64,000 bases of DNA, taken from the NCBI RefSeq assembly GCF_019236475.1, contig NZ_JAFAIX010000014.1, positions 248,001-312,000 on the forward strand, written 5' to 3'. Within the stretch, counting starts at the first letter, position 1. Each line of letters begins with the position of its first letter. Positions 28,515 to 39,100 of the stretch are shown here, one piece after another. The translations under genes and the position numbers were made by a program. The stretch comes from Chitinophaga sp. (lineage in GTDB: Bacteria > Bacteroidota > Bacteroidia > Chitinophagales > Chitinophagaceae). The notes under the pieces are model-generated. The model saw nothing but the letters and a program-made list of their open reading frames with translations. It was not told where the DNA came from and did not search any database.

Positions 28515-29126
28515 ATGAACACGCTCACGCAAGCACAGAAAGACAATCACGCTTTAGTCAATCAGCGTCTGGGATTGGCGCCTGATGCGCATCTCACCCT
28601 TAGTGCGCAAATCAAAAACATCCAGCAACAAAAAAAAGACCTGGTATTCTCTTCTGACCCACTCGAATCTGATGTTCCCCCGGTTCATGTCAATGTGGGT
28701 TCTATCGCTGAATTCAAAAAGATGGTGGGTGTCCCTGATGGCGAAGATGACAGCCATGTAGTTTATCCGGAGCCTATGGCGGATCACCACCGTCAACTCA
28801 TGGGCAGTGTGGGTTCTAAAGGAGAACTCCTGGGAAGAATGGATGATCAGTTGCATGAAAAAATGAGACAAGCGGCATATGCCTATGTGATGGGAGATTC
28901 CCGCAAAGTGGAGGAGTATGTACCGCTTATCAATTCGCTGATGTTCCCTGGTAGAATTGCTGTATTCACAGGGCAAGACGCAAACATCCCTGATGGTGCA
29001 ACGTGGACCATTAAAGGCGAAGACCCTGTTGTACTTAATTTCGAAGAAATTACAGAAGGCCAGGGCGCAGAAATTAAGATTACTACCAATTGTTCTTTGC
29101 ACACACAATACTTCACACAGAAATAA
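28515..29126 (+). CDS. Unknown 203-aa protein, first gene of the giant-protein block
   Basis: Not recognised. The frame opens at 28431, but the ATG at 28515 (MNTLTQAQKDNHALVNQRLG) is preferred because the upstream extension is basic and unlike the rest. There is no signal peptide or membrane segment. The first 60 residues are helical and polar (AQIKNIQQQKKDLVF). The middle (70-130) carries a possible acidic loop (VPDGEDDSH) and a helix (GRMDDQLHEKMRQAAYAYVMGDSRK). The last 60 residues (FPGRIAVFTGQDANIPDGATWTIKGEDPVVLNFEEITEG) are beta-rich, with a conserved-looking N-x-P-D-G turn. It is followed after 153 bp by the glycine-rich paralogues on the same strand. Confidence 0.6.
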   Translation: MNTLTQAQKDNHALVNQRLGLAPDAHLTLSAQIKNIQQQKKDLVFSSDPLESDVPPVHVNVGSIAEFKKMVGVPDGEDDSHVVYPEPMADHHRQLMGSVGSKGELLGRMDDQLHEKMRQAAYAYVMGDSRKVEEYVPLINSLMFPGRIAVFTGQDANIPDGATWTIKGEDPVVLNFEEITEGQGAEIKITTNCSLHTQYFTQK

Positions 29127-29279
29127 GGGAGTATTATTCCCCATAACCTTCGCATTGGAGGCAACTGTTATGGAAGCACCCTTTCCTCTCACGGACGAAA
29201 TATTATTCAACATATACGTTTAGTCGTCCCCGATAGTAGTCTTGCAGCAATAAAATATTTGATTACAAAAACTATTCGA

Positions 29280-29951
29280 ATGACAACCCTCGTATTCACT
29301 GGCGAACCTTACACAAACGCAGCCACACCGGGAACTTCCGGATCTACTGGCACTACTGGCGGAAACGGAGTTGATGGTCACTTTATGATAGCAGACAGTC
29401 AACTCATTTGTATCAGGAAACCTGGAAATGGCGACGTCGGCAATAGTGGGTCTACCGGTTCTTCCGGTGCAGGTGGAGCCAAAGGCCGTCCTGCTCCTCC
29501 TAGTACTGTTCACCTGGGCGTTGTAACCGGCACTGTTACGATTCAAGCAGGTGGCGGAACAGGCCAGGATGGCGGAACAGGTGGCGGTGGCGGAACAGGC
29601 GGACAAGGTGGACAACCGGGCAGCAATCCTGCTTACAATTTCCCTCCACCATTCAACATTCCTCCTGTATACCCTTGCCCTGCAGGTGTTGCGGGAGCGC
29701 AAGGTCCTGGTGGTAAAGGAGGCAATGGTGGCACTGCTGGCAATGGTGGAGACGGCGCTACTATTATGGCATTCTATACTTCCATCAATGGCGGTGATAT
29801 TAAATCTGTCACCTTCTTTGGTGCCCCGGGAAACCCCGGTGCTGGCGGACCAGGTGGCAGTAGCAGCAACAGTAATCTCGGTCCTGGAAGTCCAGGTAAT
29901 CCAGGAAGTCCCGGCTCTGCTTCTAATGTTATCATTCGTCCGGAATCCTAA
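29280..29951 (+). CDS. Glycine-rich repeat protein, paralogue 1 of 3
   Basis: A 223-aa protein dominated by Gly-X-X and Gly-Gly-X triplets (GGTGQDGGTGGGGGTGGQGG, then GPGGKGGNGGTAGNGGDGA). The ATG at 29280 (MTTLVFTGEPYTNAA) is preferred over the in-frame ATG at 29259, because it aligns with the starts of the next two paralogues (MPTILITGEPYSNAA, MASILVIGPAYTSPA). All three share a centre motif KGRPAPP.T.HLGVVTG.VTI.AGGG.GQ and a C-terminal GPGSPG...SPGSASNVIIRPE. No signal peptide. Such glycine patterns can pack as polyglycine-II helices or collagen-like rods, but the family is unknown to me. Unlike paralogues 2 and 3, it lacks their paired-cysteine segment. Confidence 0.75.
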   Translation: MTTLVFTGEPYTNAATPGTSGSTGTTGGNGVDGHFMIADSQLICIRKPGNGDVGNSGSTGSSGAGGAKGRPAPPSTVHLGVVTGTVTIQAGGGTGQDGGTGGGGGTGGQGGQPGSNPAYNFPPPFNIPPVYPCPAGVAGAQGPGGKGGNGGTAGNGGDGATIMAFYTSINGGDIKSVTFFGAPGNPGAGGPGGSSSNSNLGPGSPGNPGSPGSASNVIIRPES

Positions 29952-30008
29952 TTATAATACACCACTATGTCTTCTTTCAATCTTTAAACCCAAAAACATT
30001 ATTCCATC

Positions 30009-30653
30009 ATGCCTACAATTTTAATTACTGGAGAACCCTATTCCAATGCTGCTCCCAATGGCGGTCCCGGAAGCACCGGTACCAAAGGCGCTCCCGGCTC
30101 TCCCGGCCAAAGCGGTTACAATAGCAGCAACTGTACCTACTACTGTCTCGTCGCTCCTACCAATGGTAGCCAGGGCGGTCAGGGAACTACTGGCATCACT
30201 GGTTCTCAGGGTGCTAAAGGACGCCCCGCTCCGCCTACTACCTTAAACCTTGGGGAGGTGACAGGAGCCATAATCATTCGTGTAGGTGGTGGAAGAGGCC
30301 AGGATGCCGGTAAAGGAGGCAATGGCGGTACTGGTGGACCAGGTGGAGATCCTGGCACGATAGATCCTCAAAGAAAATGTAATAGTGCTGGTACCGGACC
30401 ACAAGGAAGAGGGGGAACCGCTGGTAATGGTGGTAAAGGAGGAGATGGTGGTGATGGTACCACTGTTATAGCTAATTACACAAAGCTGTCCTCCGGCGGA
30501 TCTATCAATTCTGATATATTTCTGGCAGATCCAGGCACGCCAGGCGGTTTCGGCACCCCTGGATCTGGTAATCCCAATGGCAGCACTGGCACCAATGGTA
30601 CTGCAGGTGCTAAAGGCAGCACATCCCAGGTTTATGTTCGTCAAGTACCTTAA
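30009..30653 (+). CDS. Glycine-rich repeat protein, paralogue 2 of 3
   Basis: A 214-aa paralogue of its neighbours. An N-terminal strand (MPTILITGEPYSNAAPNG) is followed by a Gly-X-X stretch and a cysteine pair in YNSSNCTYYC (C42, C46). Next come GAKGRPAPPTTLNLGEVTGA, a second glycine-rich stretch (GGNGGTGGPGGDPG, GRGGTAGNGGKGGDGGDG) and a terminal strand STSQVYVRQVP. No signal peptide. It lies 57 bp after paralogue 1 and 15 bp before paralogue 3. The flat repeated hydrophobic strands flanking the glycine stretches suggest a rod with beta caps; the function is not known. Confidence 0.75.
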   Translation: MPTILITGEPYSNAAPNGGPGSTGTKGAPGSPGQSGYNSSNCTYYCLVAPTNGSQGGQGTTGITGSQGAKGRPAPPTTLNLGEVTGAIIIRVGGGRGQDAGKGGNGGTGGPGGDPGTIDPQRKCNSAGTGPQGRGGTAGNGGKGGDGGDGTTVIANYTKLSSGGSINSDIFLADPGTPGGFGTPGSGNPNGSTGTNGTAGAKGSTSQVYVRQVP

Positions 30654-30668
30654 AAAAAGTAAACTATT

Positions 30669-31313
30669 ATGGCATCTATCTTAGTTATAGGCCCCGCTTA
30701 TACGAGTCCTGCCCAATATGGCCCACAAGGGTCTACTGGTACCAGGGGCAGTCAAGGCAATGCTGGCACATACGGCTACAATAGCACCAACTGCACTTAC
30801 TTCTGTCAAACCCCTCCTACTAATGGCACGACTGGCTCATCAGGCAGTACCGGCGGACCTGGTACCGGAGGTCTTAAAGGCAACCCTATGCCATTATCGC
30901 CTCTTCATCTTGGCGTTGTTACAGGTGAGATAACGGTGGAAGCAGGTGGAGGCCCTGGCCAAATAGGCGGTGATGGTGGTAAAGGTGGAGATGGTGGTCC
31001 CGGTGGACCTCCAGGAACACGCGATAGCCAAAATACCTGTAATCCGGCGCAATCCGGCCCACAAGGCCCTGGCGGTAAAGGTGGCACTGGTGGCAAAGGT
31101 GGTGATGGTGGCAACGGAGATACGTTGATGGTATTCTTCAAAGACCTTGGCCCCAATGGTAAAATCATTGGCAAAGAATTCAACGGCACGCCTGGCACTC
31201 CTGGAGGAGCAGGCCAACCAGGCGACAGTAGCAACGGCAATCTAGGTCCTGGCTCACCAGGTGGCCCTGGAAGCCCCGGCGCTGCATCAAACATTATTAT
31301 TCGCAGAGAATAA
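30669..31313 (+). CDS. Glycine-rich repeat protein, paralogue 3 of 3
   Basis: 214 aa, the same length as paralogue 2 with the same cysteine pair position (YNSTNCTYFC, C42 and C46). Glycine-rich stretches include GGDGGKGGDGGPGGPPG and GPGGKGGTGGKGGDGGNGD; the end, GPGSPGGPGSPGAASNIIIR, closely matches paralogue 1, so it shares features with both neighbours. A hairpin with a T-run follows 41 bp later, which may end or thin out transcription before the lipase-like gene. No signal peptide. Confidence 0.75.
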   Translation: MASILVIGPAYTSPAQYGPQGSTGTRGSQGNAGTYGYNSTNCTYFCQTPPTNGTTGSSGSTGGPGTGGLKGNPMPLSPLHLGVVTGEITVEAGGGPGQIGGDGGKGGDGGPGGPPGTRDSQNTCNPAQSGPQGPGGKGGTGGKGGDGGNGDTLMVFFKDLGPNGKIIGKEFNGTPGTPGGAGQPGDSSNGNLGPGSPGGPGSPGAASNIIIRRE

Positions 31314-31353
31314 ACCCCGCAGTTTTTTCCGTTCAATAGCATATCAACATGGT

Positions 31354-31400
31354 CCGGTCCCGTTAACAACAGCACATTACAACCCGGGACCGGTTTTTAT
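31354..31400 (+). terminator. Hairpin with T-run between glycine-rich genes and the lipase-like gene
   Basis: A 9-bp G/C-rich stem (CCGGTCCCG 31354-31362 with CGGGACCGG 31385-31393), a 22-nt loop, then TTTTTAT. The large loop makes it weaker than the others in the window; partial read-through into the next gene is possible. Confidence 0.6.
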
Positions 31401-31468
31401 GAATTCTTCAATTACCTGTCTGAGGAACAACAGGAGATTTGTTCTCCAGACTTAAATGTCTTGATACA

Positions 31469-33061
31469 ATGGAACAATCAAATACCGCTTTCGCAGCAAC
31501 TGCCCTGGCAACCAATATTTCAGTTCCTCTTGCCAGCCTGGAAATGATCGCAGCCCAGGCAAATATTTATGATCTGCTAGACGACGGTCCTACTTTACCT
31601 CCCGGATGGGATATCGTAAAGCAGCCGTTTAAAAATGATCCTGCCTCAGATAAAATCGTTCCTGTTCCTACCCAGGGATACATCGTTAAAATAACCGTAA
31701 AAGACAACGACAACAACGATATACAAGTAGATATCCTAGCACTCGGTATTACCTGGTTGAAATATTTCCTGTACCAATATGATGGCGCTTTTACGCAGGA
31801 AACCTTACCAACAGATATCGCTGGTAAATCAATTCCTGCAACTGCCAAAGTACTCTCTGTATATTCCATTGCCTATCAGTTCTTGCGTAGACCTATATGG
31901 GATGCTGTTACCAAACGGGAAGATCCATCACGTCCTTTGTTTATTTGCGGCCATGGCCTCGGTGCACCGTTGGCACAAATAGCTGCCCTCGATCTTCGTA
32001 TAGGCAACCAAGGTCCTGCTGATCCTCATACCGGCATGAAACCCAATGCTCCTACTACCCCTACTCCTTGCTATACTTTCTCTAATGCCAACTTCGCTAA
32101 CAGCGATATGGCCACTTATTTCAACAACACCATCACGGCGCCTGTAACGGCTACCCGAGCAGGTAATTCCGGTAATGATGTGGACCAATGGCCCAACTCT
32201 CCTTCCGGCTATTCCCTCTTAGGCACCTACAATCCTGTTAGCGCTAGTCTCATTCCTAATGAAGATGATCCATCATGGGAAAGAGCCAATATCTTCTACA
32301 CCAAAACATTAAATGGTACTCCTATTGCAGACAACCCCGAACCGGTAAATCTAAACCCTCCTCCCGGCTTCGTCAGAGATATGGCTTTCACGCTGTCCAA
32401 ACTGACCATGCTCTCCTATCATTGGGCACAACATCCAGACAGCTCCAGCGGCGATGCACCCGCCAATTATCAATTCGTTACGAAAATCAACAGCAACGGC
32501 GGTACTTGGGCATACCTCTTCTCAGGAGATACCAACAACTCTATTGTGGTCGTATTCCGTGGTGATATCAACTGGACAGAGTTTAACACGTTTGCTGCGA
32601 ACTCTGTATTCTCTGCTACTCCATGGTATACTAACCCTTCCGCACATGTGCATATGGGCGCATATACCCTTTACGCGGATATGGCAGCAGCTATTAAAAC
32701 TGCCATACAACCTTTCGGTGGCAGAGATCTCTATTTCACTGGTCATGGCCTCGGTGGCACTATTGCCAACATAGCAGCCTCAGATTATGCGATCTCCAAT
32801 ACCCGCGCGGTGAAAGCGGTATATACCTTTGGTAGTTTCATGTCGGCCGACTTCATGTACGCCCAAAAATTCAATGAAGTGCTAGGCACTAAAAGCTATC
32901 AGATCAGAAGGACATATGATGTTATCACCACCGGACTCATATCTATCGGGTATGAACCCCTTAATACCGGTGTGCTGCTAGAAGGACAACTGAAATATGA
33001 AGAGCCGGATTATCACTGCCTGCTCAACTATATGAAACTATTGGATACAGCAACCTTATAA
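31469..33061 (+). CDS. Double lipase-3-like protein with both catalytic Ser replaced by Gly
   Basis: A 530-aa protein without a signal peptide. The ATG at 31469 (MEQSNTAFAATAL) is preferred over 31439. It holds two copies of a class-3 lipase (alpha/beta-hydrolase) fold. Copy 1 (about 20-260) has LFICGHGLGAPLAQIAALDL with Gly163 where the nucleophile Ser should be. Copy 2 (about 300-525) is more complete: IVVVFRGDINWTEF, VHMGAYTLYADM, YFTGHGLGGTIANIAASDY with Gly427 in the Ser position, AVYTFGSF, RRTYDVIT (Asp site) and DYHCLLNYM (His site). The family motif is GHSLGG. Both copies read GGC at the Ser codon, so this is not a single error. It is probably a binding or structural pseudoenzyme. Confidence 0.75.
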   Translation: MEQSNTAFAATALATNISVPLASLEMIAAQANIYDLLDDGPTLPPGWDIVKQPFKNDPASDKIVPVPTQGYIVKITVKDNDNNDIQVDILALGITWLKYFLYQYDGAFTQETLPTDIAGKSIPATAKVLSVYSIAYQFLRRPIWDAVTKREDPSRPLFICGHGLGAPLAQIAALDLRIGNQGPADPHTGMKPNAPTTPTPCYTFSNANFANSDMATYFNNTITAPVTATRAGNSGNDVDQWPNSPSGYSLLGTYNPVSASLIPNEDDPSWERANIFYTKTLNGTPIADNPEPVNLNPPPGFVRDMAFTLSKLTMLSYHWAQHPDSSSGDAPANYQFVTKINSNGGTWAYLFSGDTNNSIVVVFRGDINWTEFNTFAANSVFSATPWYTNPSAHVHMGAYTLYADMAAAIKTAIQPFGGRDLYFTGHGLGGTIANIAASDYAISNTRAVKAVYTFGSFMSADFMYAQKFNEVLGTKSYQIRRTYDVITTGLISIGYEPLNTGVLLEGQLKYEEPDYHCLLNYMKLLDTATL

Positions 33062-33102
33062 ACACCAGGCCTCCGATTTTCTGAACCCTCAAATTTTTGA
33101 GA

Positions 33103-36100
33103 ATGATTAACGAAATAACCGCCGCGAAAACTGCCAATCATAACAAGGTAGTTCCCGGCATCGGCGATAATGGCATCTCTTTCTCCGGCCTGGACCCCGT
33201 GCTGGCCAGCATGGGATTACTAATAGGTTTACTGACCAAACCAAATCCGGACCAGGATGTCTATCAGTTAAACCCTGGTTGGTTTGCCAATCCCATCAAT
33301 AATACTCAACAAGGTATTACTGCCAATCCGGAACAATTCGAGCAATTACTTACTTCCATATTAGGTAAAATCGGGGGCAATGCATTGGGTATTCCCGTGC
33401 AAGACTCCTCCTTATTAGGTACCTGGTATCCCATTAAAAACGGGAACGAACCTACGGGATTCTACCTGGTAAGCTATCAGAAAGAAACCAACGGCGTAAA
33501 GGAAACTGTGCTGGGACTCGGTGTATTGCATACCTGGAAAGTCCCACCCAGTACACCGTTGCTGACGGTGAATGTATGGGGCTTAATGCCTTTCGTGGCC
33601 ATTGGTAACGGCAGCTTTAAAATTACGTTTGCAAATGAAGGATACCCTATCAGTTTGGGTGTGGCTGCCCAAGGAGGCGACCCTAAACTCCCGCTGGTAG
33701 ATATCAATGGCATCTCCTTCGATGGCGTTAAGTTCAGCGCCATGATAGATGTAGCCGCCAGCGATCCTTTCAGCGTATCCCTGGAAGTATTAGCGTTAAA
33801 ACTAGGTAGCGCTTCTCCTGCCAACAAATCCCTCGCTGATTTGCTGGCCATCAGCGGACAAGAAATGCTGGAAATAGCCACTAACCTGTTTATGGGGGCC
33901 CTCAGTTATGTCTTCCCCAATCAACAACAATATCTCAACTATATCACGCCTTTACTCGGCCTCTCTTCGCAGGTACCGAACCTACCGAATATTACCCTGC
34001 CGGTAATGGAATGGTATAAACTGTTTGAGGTAGCTTCCAATCCTTCCAAATATCCCGATGGTGTTAAAACATTATTCTTCGATTGGTTCAATGCACTTTG
34101 TACAAATACAGAAGCGCTGAAAGGCTGGATTACGGCACTCAGTGGCTTCCTCGGCAATACTAATCTCCAGGTAACGGGAACGGGTACACGTATAGATCCA
34201 TTCCTGCTGGGGATCCTGAATTTGAGCAGTATTGGGCAATTGGATTTTTCAGTAGCCACTACAGTAGATGAGGGAGGCATTCGATACTTCTATCCAGGTC
34301 TTGCCTTCACCGGTGCCAATGTAGCGCTGGGTAGCTCTCCTGCTGTTTTCACCGCCCAAGCCAACCTGGAACTCGGACAATTTGGATTAAGTGCTCAAGC
34401 AGTTACCGCCTCTCCGGAAATTAATTTTCAATTTCAGTTTGCACTGAAGAATAAAACCACTGGTCAGCCACTAGTATCTTATGATGGCAATAGCGTAGGC
34501 TCGCTGACAGCAGGACTGATCTTAGGTTCGGATGGAAAAATCGTTCCTGATTTCTCTTTGAACCAAGTGGTGACTAGCGCTACTTCCTTTGATAAGGTCA
34601 ACCTGCTATCTCCGGGGGAACTGGCAGAAGCCGGAGCCGCGGCGTTGAGTGCAGCAATAGGTACACTCATCGGTATTGGCAGTAATGACTTTGCGAATAA
34701 TATTGGTGCTTTGATTGGTTTGATTACGCCTGTTAGCGCACAGGGTAAATGGCCAACTACACTCCCTGCGCCGTTCTCAGGTACACAGATGGCCCATTCT
34801 ATATTGAATCCGGTGAAGGCATGGGGAGACTACTATCTCTCTATATTGCAATACGCCAACGATATAGACGGCAAATCGGCCTTTGCATTCATATTACAAG
34901 AAATGGCGCTGTTGCTACAACAAACAGTTGCCGGCCTGAAAGTAGAAGTCACCGGAAGCGGCACTAAAGACAATCCCTGGAAGGCAGGTATTGCCCTGAG
35001 CAGCAGTAGTCTCCCGGCATTCCTAACTGCCTACAAACAGGTAAATAAAGACAACAGTATCGACCTGGTGATGGGCATGATGCTGCAACCAACCATTACC
35101 GTTGGTAGTGTAGAAATCGCGCCATCACTTAATTTGGAAGGTCTTGCACTGCAATTCCCTGCCAATGACGGCAGCATAGCAGCATCCTGGCTCCCAGCAG
35201 TCAGTGCCAAACTACAGTTGCCAAAAGGTTTCATGACACCTGATCTCGGCGGTGTAGTCGTTAGCGTTAGTAACGCGCAACTATCTGCCGAATGGAACCG
35301 CCTCAGCGGATGGGGTTGGTCTATGCTCATTCAAGCACCTAAGTTAATCATCAACGGACAAGATATTACGCTCGGACAGGATCTGAATTTCGATCAACAA
35401 ACAGACCTGAAAAACCTGGTATTGAATGCCGTACCGGCCTTCAGTCCTTTCCTAGTGGGCGCATTGGGAGCATTACTCATGCGCGTAGAAAATAGGGCGG
35501 CCCTCTTCGCCATTGGCGCACTGGGATTGATTCCAGATATTTCCAAATCGCCAGTATTCCCTGCAGGATTAAGCTGGACAGGCTTTCAGCAACTAAAGCT
35601 CAATAGCCTCAGTAATCCATGGCCAGATCTGCGCAATTATCTGTCTACAACCTTTGGTACGGCGGCTAATGCGAAAAGTCTGCTTTCCCTCTTATCCTAT
35701 GTTATCAATACCGAAATCGCGGCAGCACCTGCCACTGGCGGTAGCGGTACTTTCGATGATCCATGGACAATCCCACTGCCATTGGGTTTTGAAGGAATCA
35801 CCTGGTATGATAATGCAGGACAGACATTAGGTCTTGGCGCTGGTAGATCCCAAACATGGCAATATCAGCTTACTAGCGGTAACGATACTACGAAGTTTGC
35901 ATTCGATCTACATGCTCGTGCCAATGCATTGAAATACAACTTGGCTACTGGTACTCTCCTATTCGATGGTCAGGTACCTTCCTTTAGTCTGACCGGCGTA
36001 CTGTACAACCCAGACGGCATGCTGGTGAGTTTGCCTAGCTCCCTCGGCAGTGTGGAGAAAGTGATCGTAGGATGTAATCTTTCCTATGATACTACCAATA

Positions 36101-39100
36101 AATCATTTCATTTCGAACCCATAGTGACACTGGTCAATGTTACCTTGCCGGGCCAACAGCAGCAAGCACAGTTGACCTTACAGGATTTCCTCGATCCAGC
36201 CTTCCCAGCAGCGTTGCAAAATGGTTTCATGGTATTGCTGAATGCCGGCCTACAGCAAGCATTTGCGCAAGTAAAAGCGAAACCGCTCTTCCAGCAGGCT
36301 TACAGTTTGTTGTCTATGCTGGGCCTGACGATGGCGCCTGATGGAGAAACAGATCTTCGCAATATCCAACTGTACAAGATTACAGATGGATTACTTGGTA
36401 TCAATACAGCAGGTTGGAATGGACTGCTTGCCAATTTCGATTCCTACATACAAACGCAGTTCAACAACCTGCTTGCGATACAAGACCAACGTAGTCTACT
36501 CTTTAATTTCCTTTCAGAGATCTTCGGTATTCAATTCCCGAAATTCCCAGAACCTGTACTGCAACTGTTACAAGGACTGGGTATCTGCAAGCCTGCAGAA
36601 GAAGGATACACCGTAGATCCGTATACGTTATTGGATTTAATCAGCAATCCTTACAAAACATTCCAACAACTTTACCAGCAACTGTTTGCCGTAGCCAATG
36701 TAGACAACCTGAAGCAACTAGCAGCCAATCTGGCCAAGAACTTAGGCCCATACAAAACTGGTAGTTGGACCTTCAGTACGGATGCTACAGGCGTCATTTC
36801 CTTTGGCATCTTACCGGCAGATGCATTCCAGTTAGGTTCTTTCTTGCTTGTTAGTGGCGGCATTCAACTAGATCTCAACAACGAAAAACTACAAGGAGAA
36901 CTGGATATCTACTGTGAGAAAGTAGGTATTACCATGAGAAGTGGATTTACGTTGAAGCTGGATAATGGCACGCTGCAAACTGATTTCAAAGCAGCAGCAG
37001 TATGGGGAGACGGCAGCAAACCTACTGCACAAGCTCTTAACCTCATTCCGTTTAAAACAAACGATTTCCTTAACAATGTAGCGGACCTCGCTCCTGCTTT
37101 CACCCTGAATATCCTCCTCAATGCAGTCTTTGAAGAACAATTGCTGAAAAAGTATCCGTTGATCCAGCAGATCTTCATCGGTCTGGGACTGGGAGATAAA
37201 ATACCGACAGAAAGCTTGGCGGTACAAAAAGTAGTGAATGGGTATCTTATTACTGAAGCCATAGCAGACCAGCAATGGCAGATGCCATCACTCATGGGTA
37301 TCCTACAAGACCCGCTAGGGTGGATACTCTCCGATGACGTACTAGGAACGAACGGCAAGTTCAGTATTTCCAAGCTGGTGCAAATGCTCAGTCATTTGCC
37401 AGAAGTAGAGGCCTCCAATGGCATTAAAGTAACACCAGATCCAAAGGGCATGAAGATCAGCGGTATGCCATATGGATTTGAGATTGCCATGAGTGGTGAG
37501 AATGATATCGCCACTTTCGGCTTTGATACCAAAGAACTTATTATCAGTGATAATTGGGGCACCTTAAACCTCCTCTCCTTCCAAGTGAGCGTGGATGGCA
37601 ACTATCAGCCATCGTTCGGTGGAGAGCTCACCATCTCTTCTGGTACTAAAATACCGGTCGCATTTTTTGTAAACACCGGGTACGACAAAGAATTCTTCCT
37701 GAAAATAGCGCAGGGAAAACCAGAAACCCCTAGTGGTATTTCATTGCAGTTGCTGCCTTTCTTAGGATGGGGTACGCTGGCGGAACAAACAGCGAGACTA
37801 GCAGCAGCGGCGGTTTTGAAGAACCTCGTTCCTATTGTATTAGAAAAATTATCAGATAGCGGGGCTAAAGCATTTGTAGATAAACTCAATGCATTTGGTA
37901 CCGCCGTGAATACCACCGAACTGGTAGACAATATCATCAAAGTACTGACGCCATCTGCTTTTGCGGCAAAGGCACAGGAAGATCTACTCAAAGATATTGA
38001 AGCAGTGGCCCTAGCTTGGTTGCAGGAAAAATTCACGCAAACAGGCGCGCCTACTACCGTACAAGGATTGATAACATTACTCCAGGATGTAATGCCCGGA
38101 CTGACTGCACAGGGAGGCCGACTCGCATTCAAGCCAGATAGCAAGCTACCTATCACCATCCTCGCAGGGCTCAATAACGATGGGTTCCTTGGGCTGTGGG
38201 CCGACTTCTCCCTGCCTGATACGCAAGTATTAAAAGTACAAATTGTGGAAGCTGGTGTAGGCGTTAAATTGGACGGCACCGTTGATTTCTCCTTTGGCTT
38301 GGACGTACTCATTCCTGTAGATGATAATAGTGGGCCAGGTTTAACGTTTGCATACGATTTAGGCAAAGGATTCCACCTCGTATTTGATCCGGTTAGCGAT
38401 GGTACTGATTTCTCTAAGCATTCAGATCTAACGATAGAACTGTTACCGAACTTCTTTAGTAAACCTACAACGGAAGTCGCTGCCATGCAAGAAAGCGTGA
38501 CAGATTGGTTATTGCAGGTAGTGAAAGTAGTGCTACCGCGATACGTGTCACTCTTAGTGCTCAATATCGAAAAAGTGAAAGGCTGGCTAGAAGCCCCTAT
38601 AGTGGCTTCTATTGCTGGAGCGCCTACACCTGCTGCCCTGTTAGAAGCCACTTCACTCATACTGAAGAATAACGGCAAATATGAGCTGAATTCCATCGAC
38701 AACCTTACGCAGCTAACCCCCTCCGGTTTCTTTGGTAATTTCTTCTACACGCTGATGCAAACAGAATTAACGCTGTTGCAGTTTGGCGATAAGAACAGTG
38801 GTAAGATTACGGTTGGCCCTCGTAAGGGCAAACAGGATTATTATGGCGTAAGAGTGGCGGCTCCAGACCTTAAACTCGCAGCCCTACCGAATCTCGTAGT
38901 ACAAATAGGTGCCGAGGATACCGAATGGATTGATAAATCCAGTAACAATGGTATCAATGGAGAACCGGGTATAGGGTTCTACCTGCCTATTACTAAGTCG
39001 GGCAATAATGAACTGCATGTAGATTTCTCCTTATTCAATTTATTGCTCTACAATCTTGGTTTTGATATCATTGGCGCCAACGGCAAACCGATTGTGGACC

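Noticed and set aside
29219..29235. A third REP-like copy (AGTCGTCCCC)
   Set aside because: Only the first about 9 bases match; neither stem can form.
29280..31313. Collagen or mycobacterial PE-PGRS proteins
   Set aside because: Pro is too rare and irregular for a collagen helix, and there is no PE domain; only the glycine richness is shared.
33097..33105. TTG start for the giant protein
   Set aside because: An ATG lies two codons downstream (33103); no evidence favours the TTG.
37605..38702. Long antisense reading frame within the giant gene
   Set aside because: Composition and lack of any domain or start context mark it as a shadow of the plus-strand coding sequence; the same holds for the other antisense frames.
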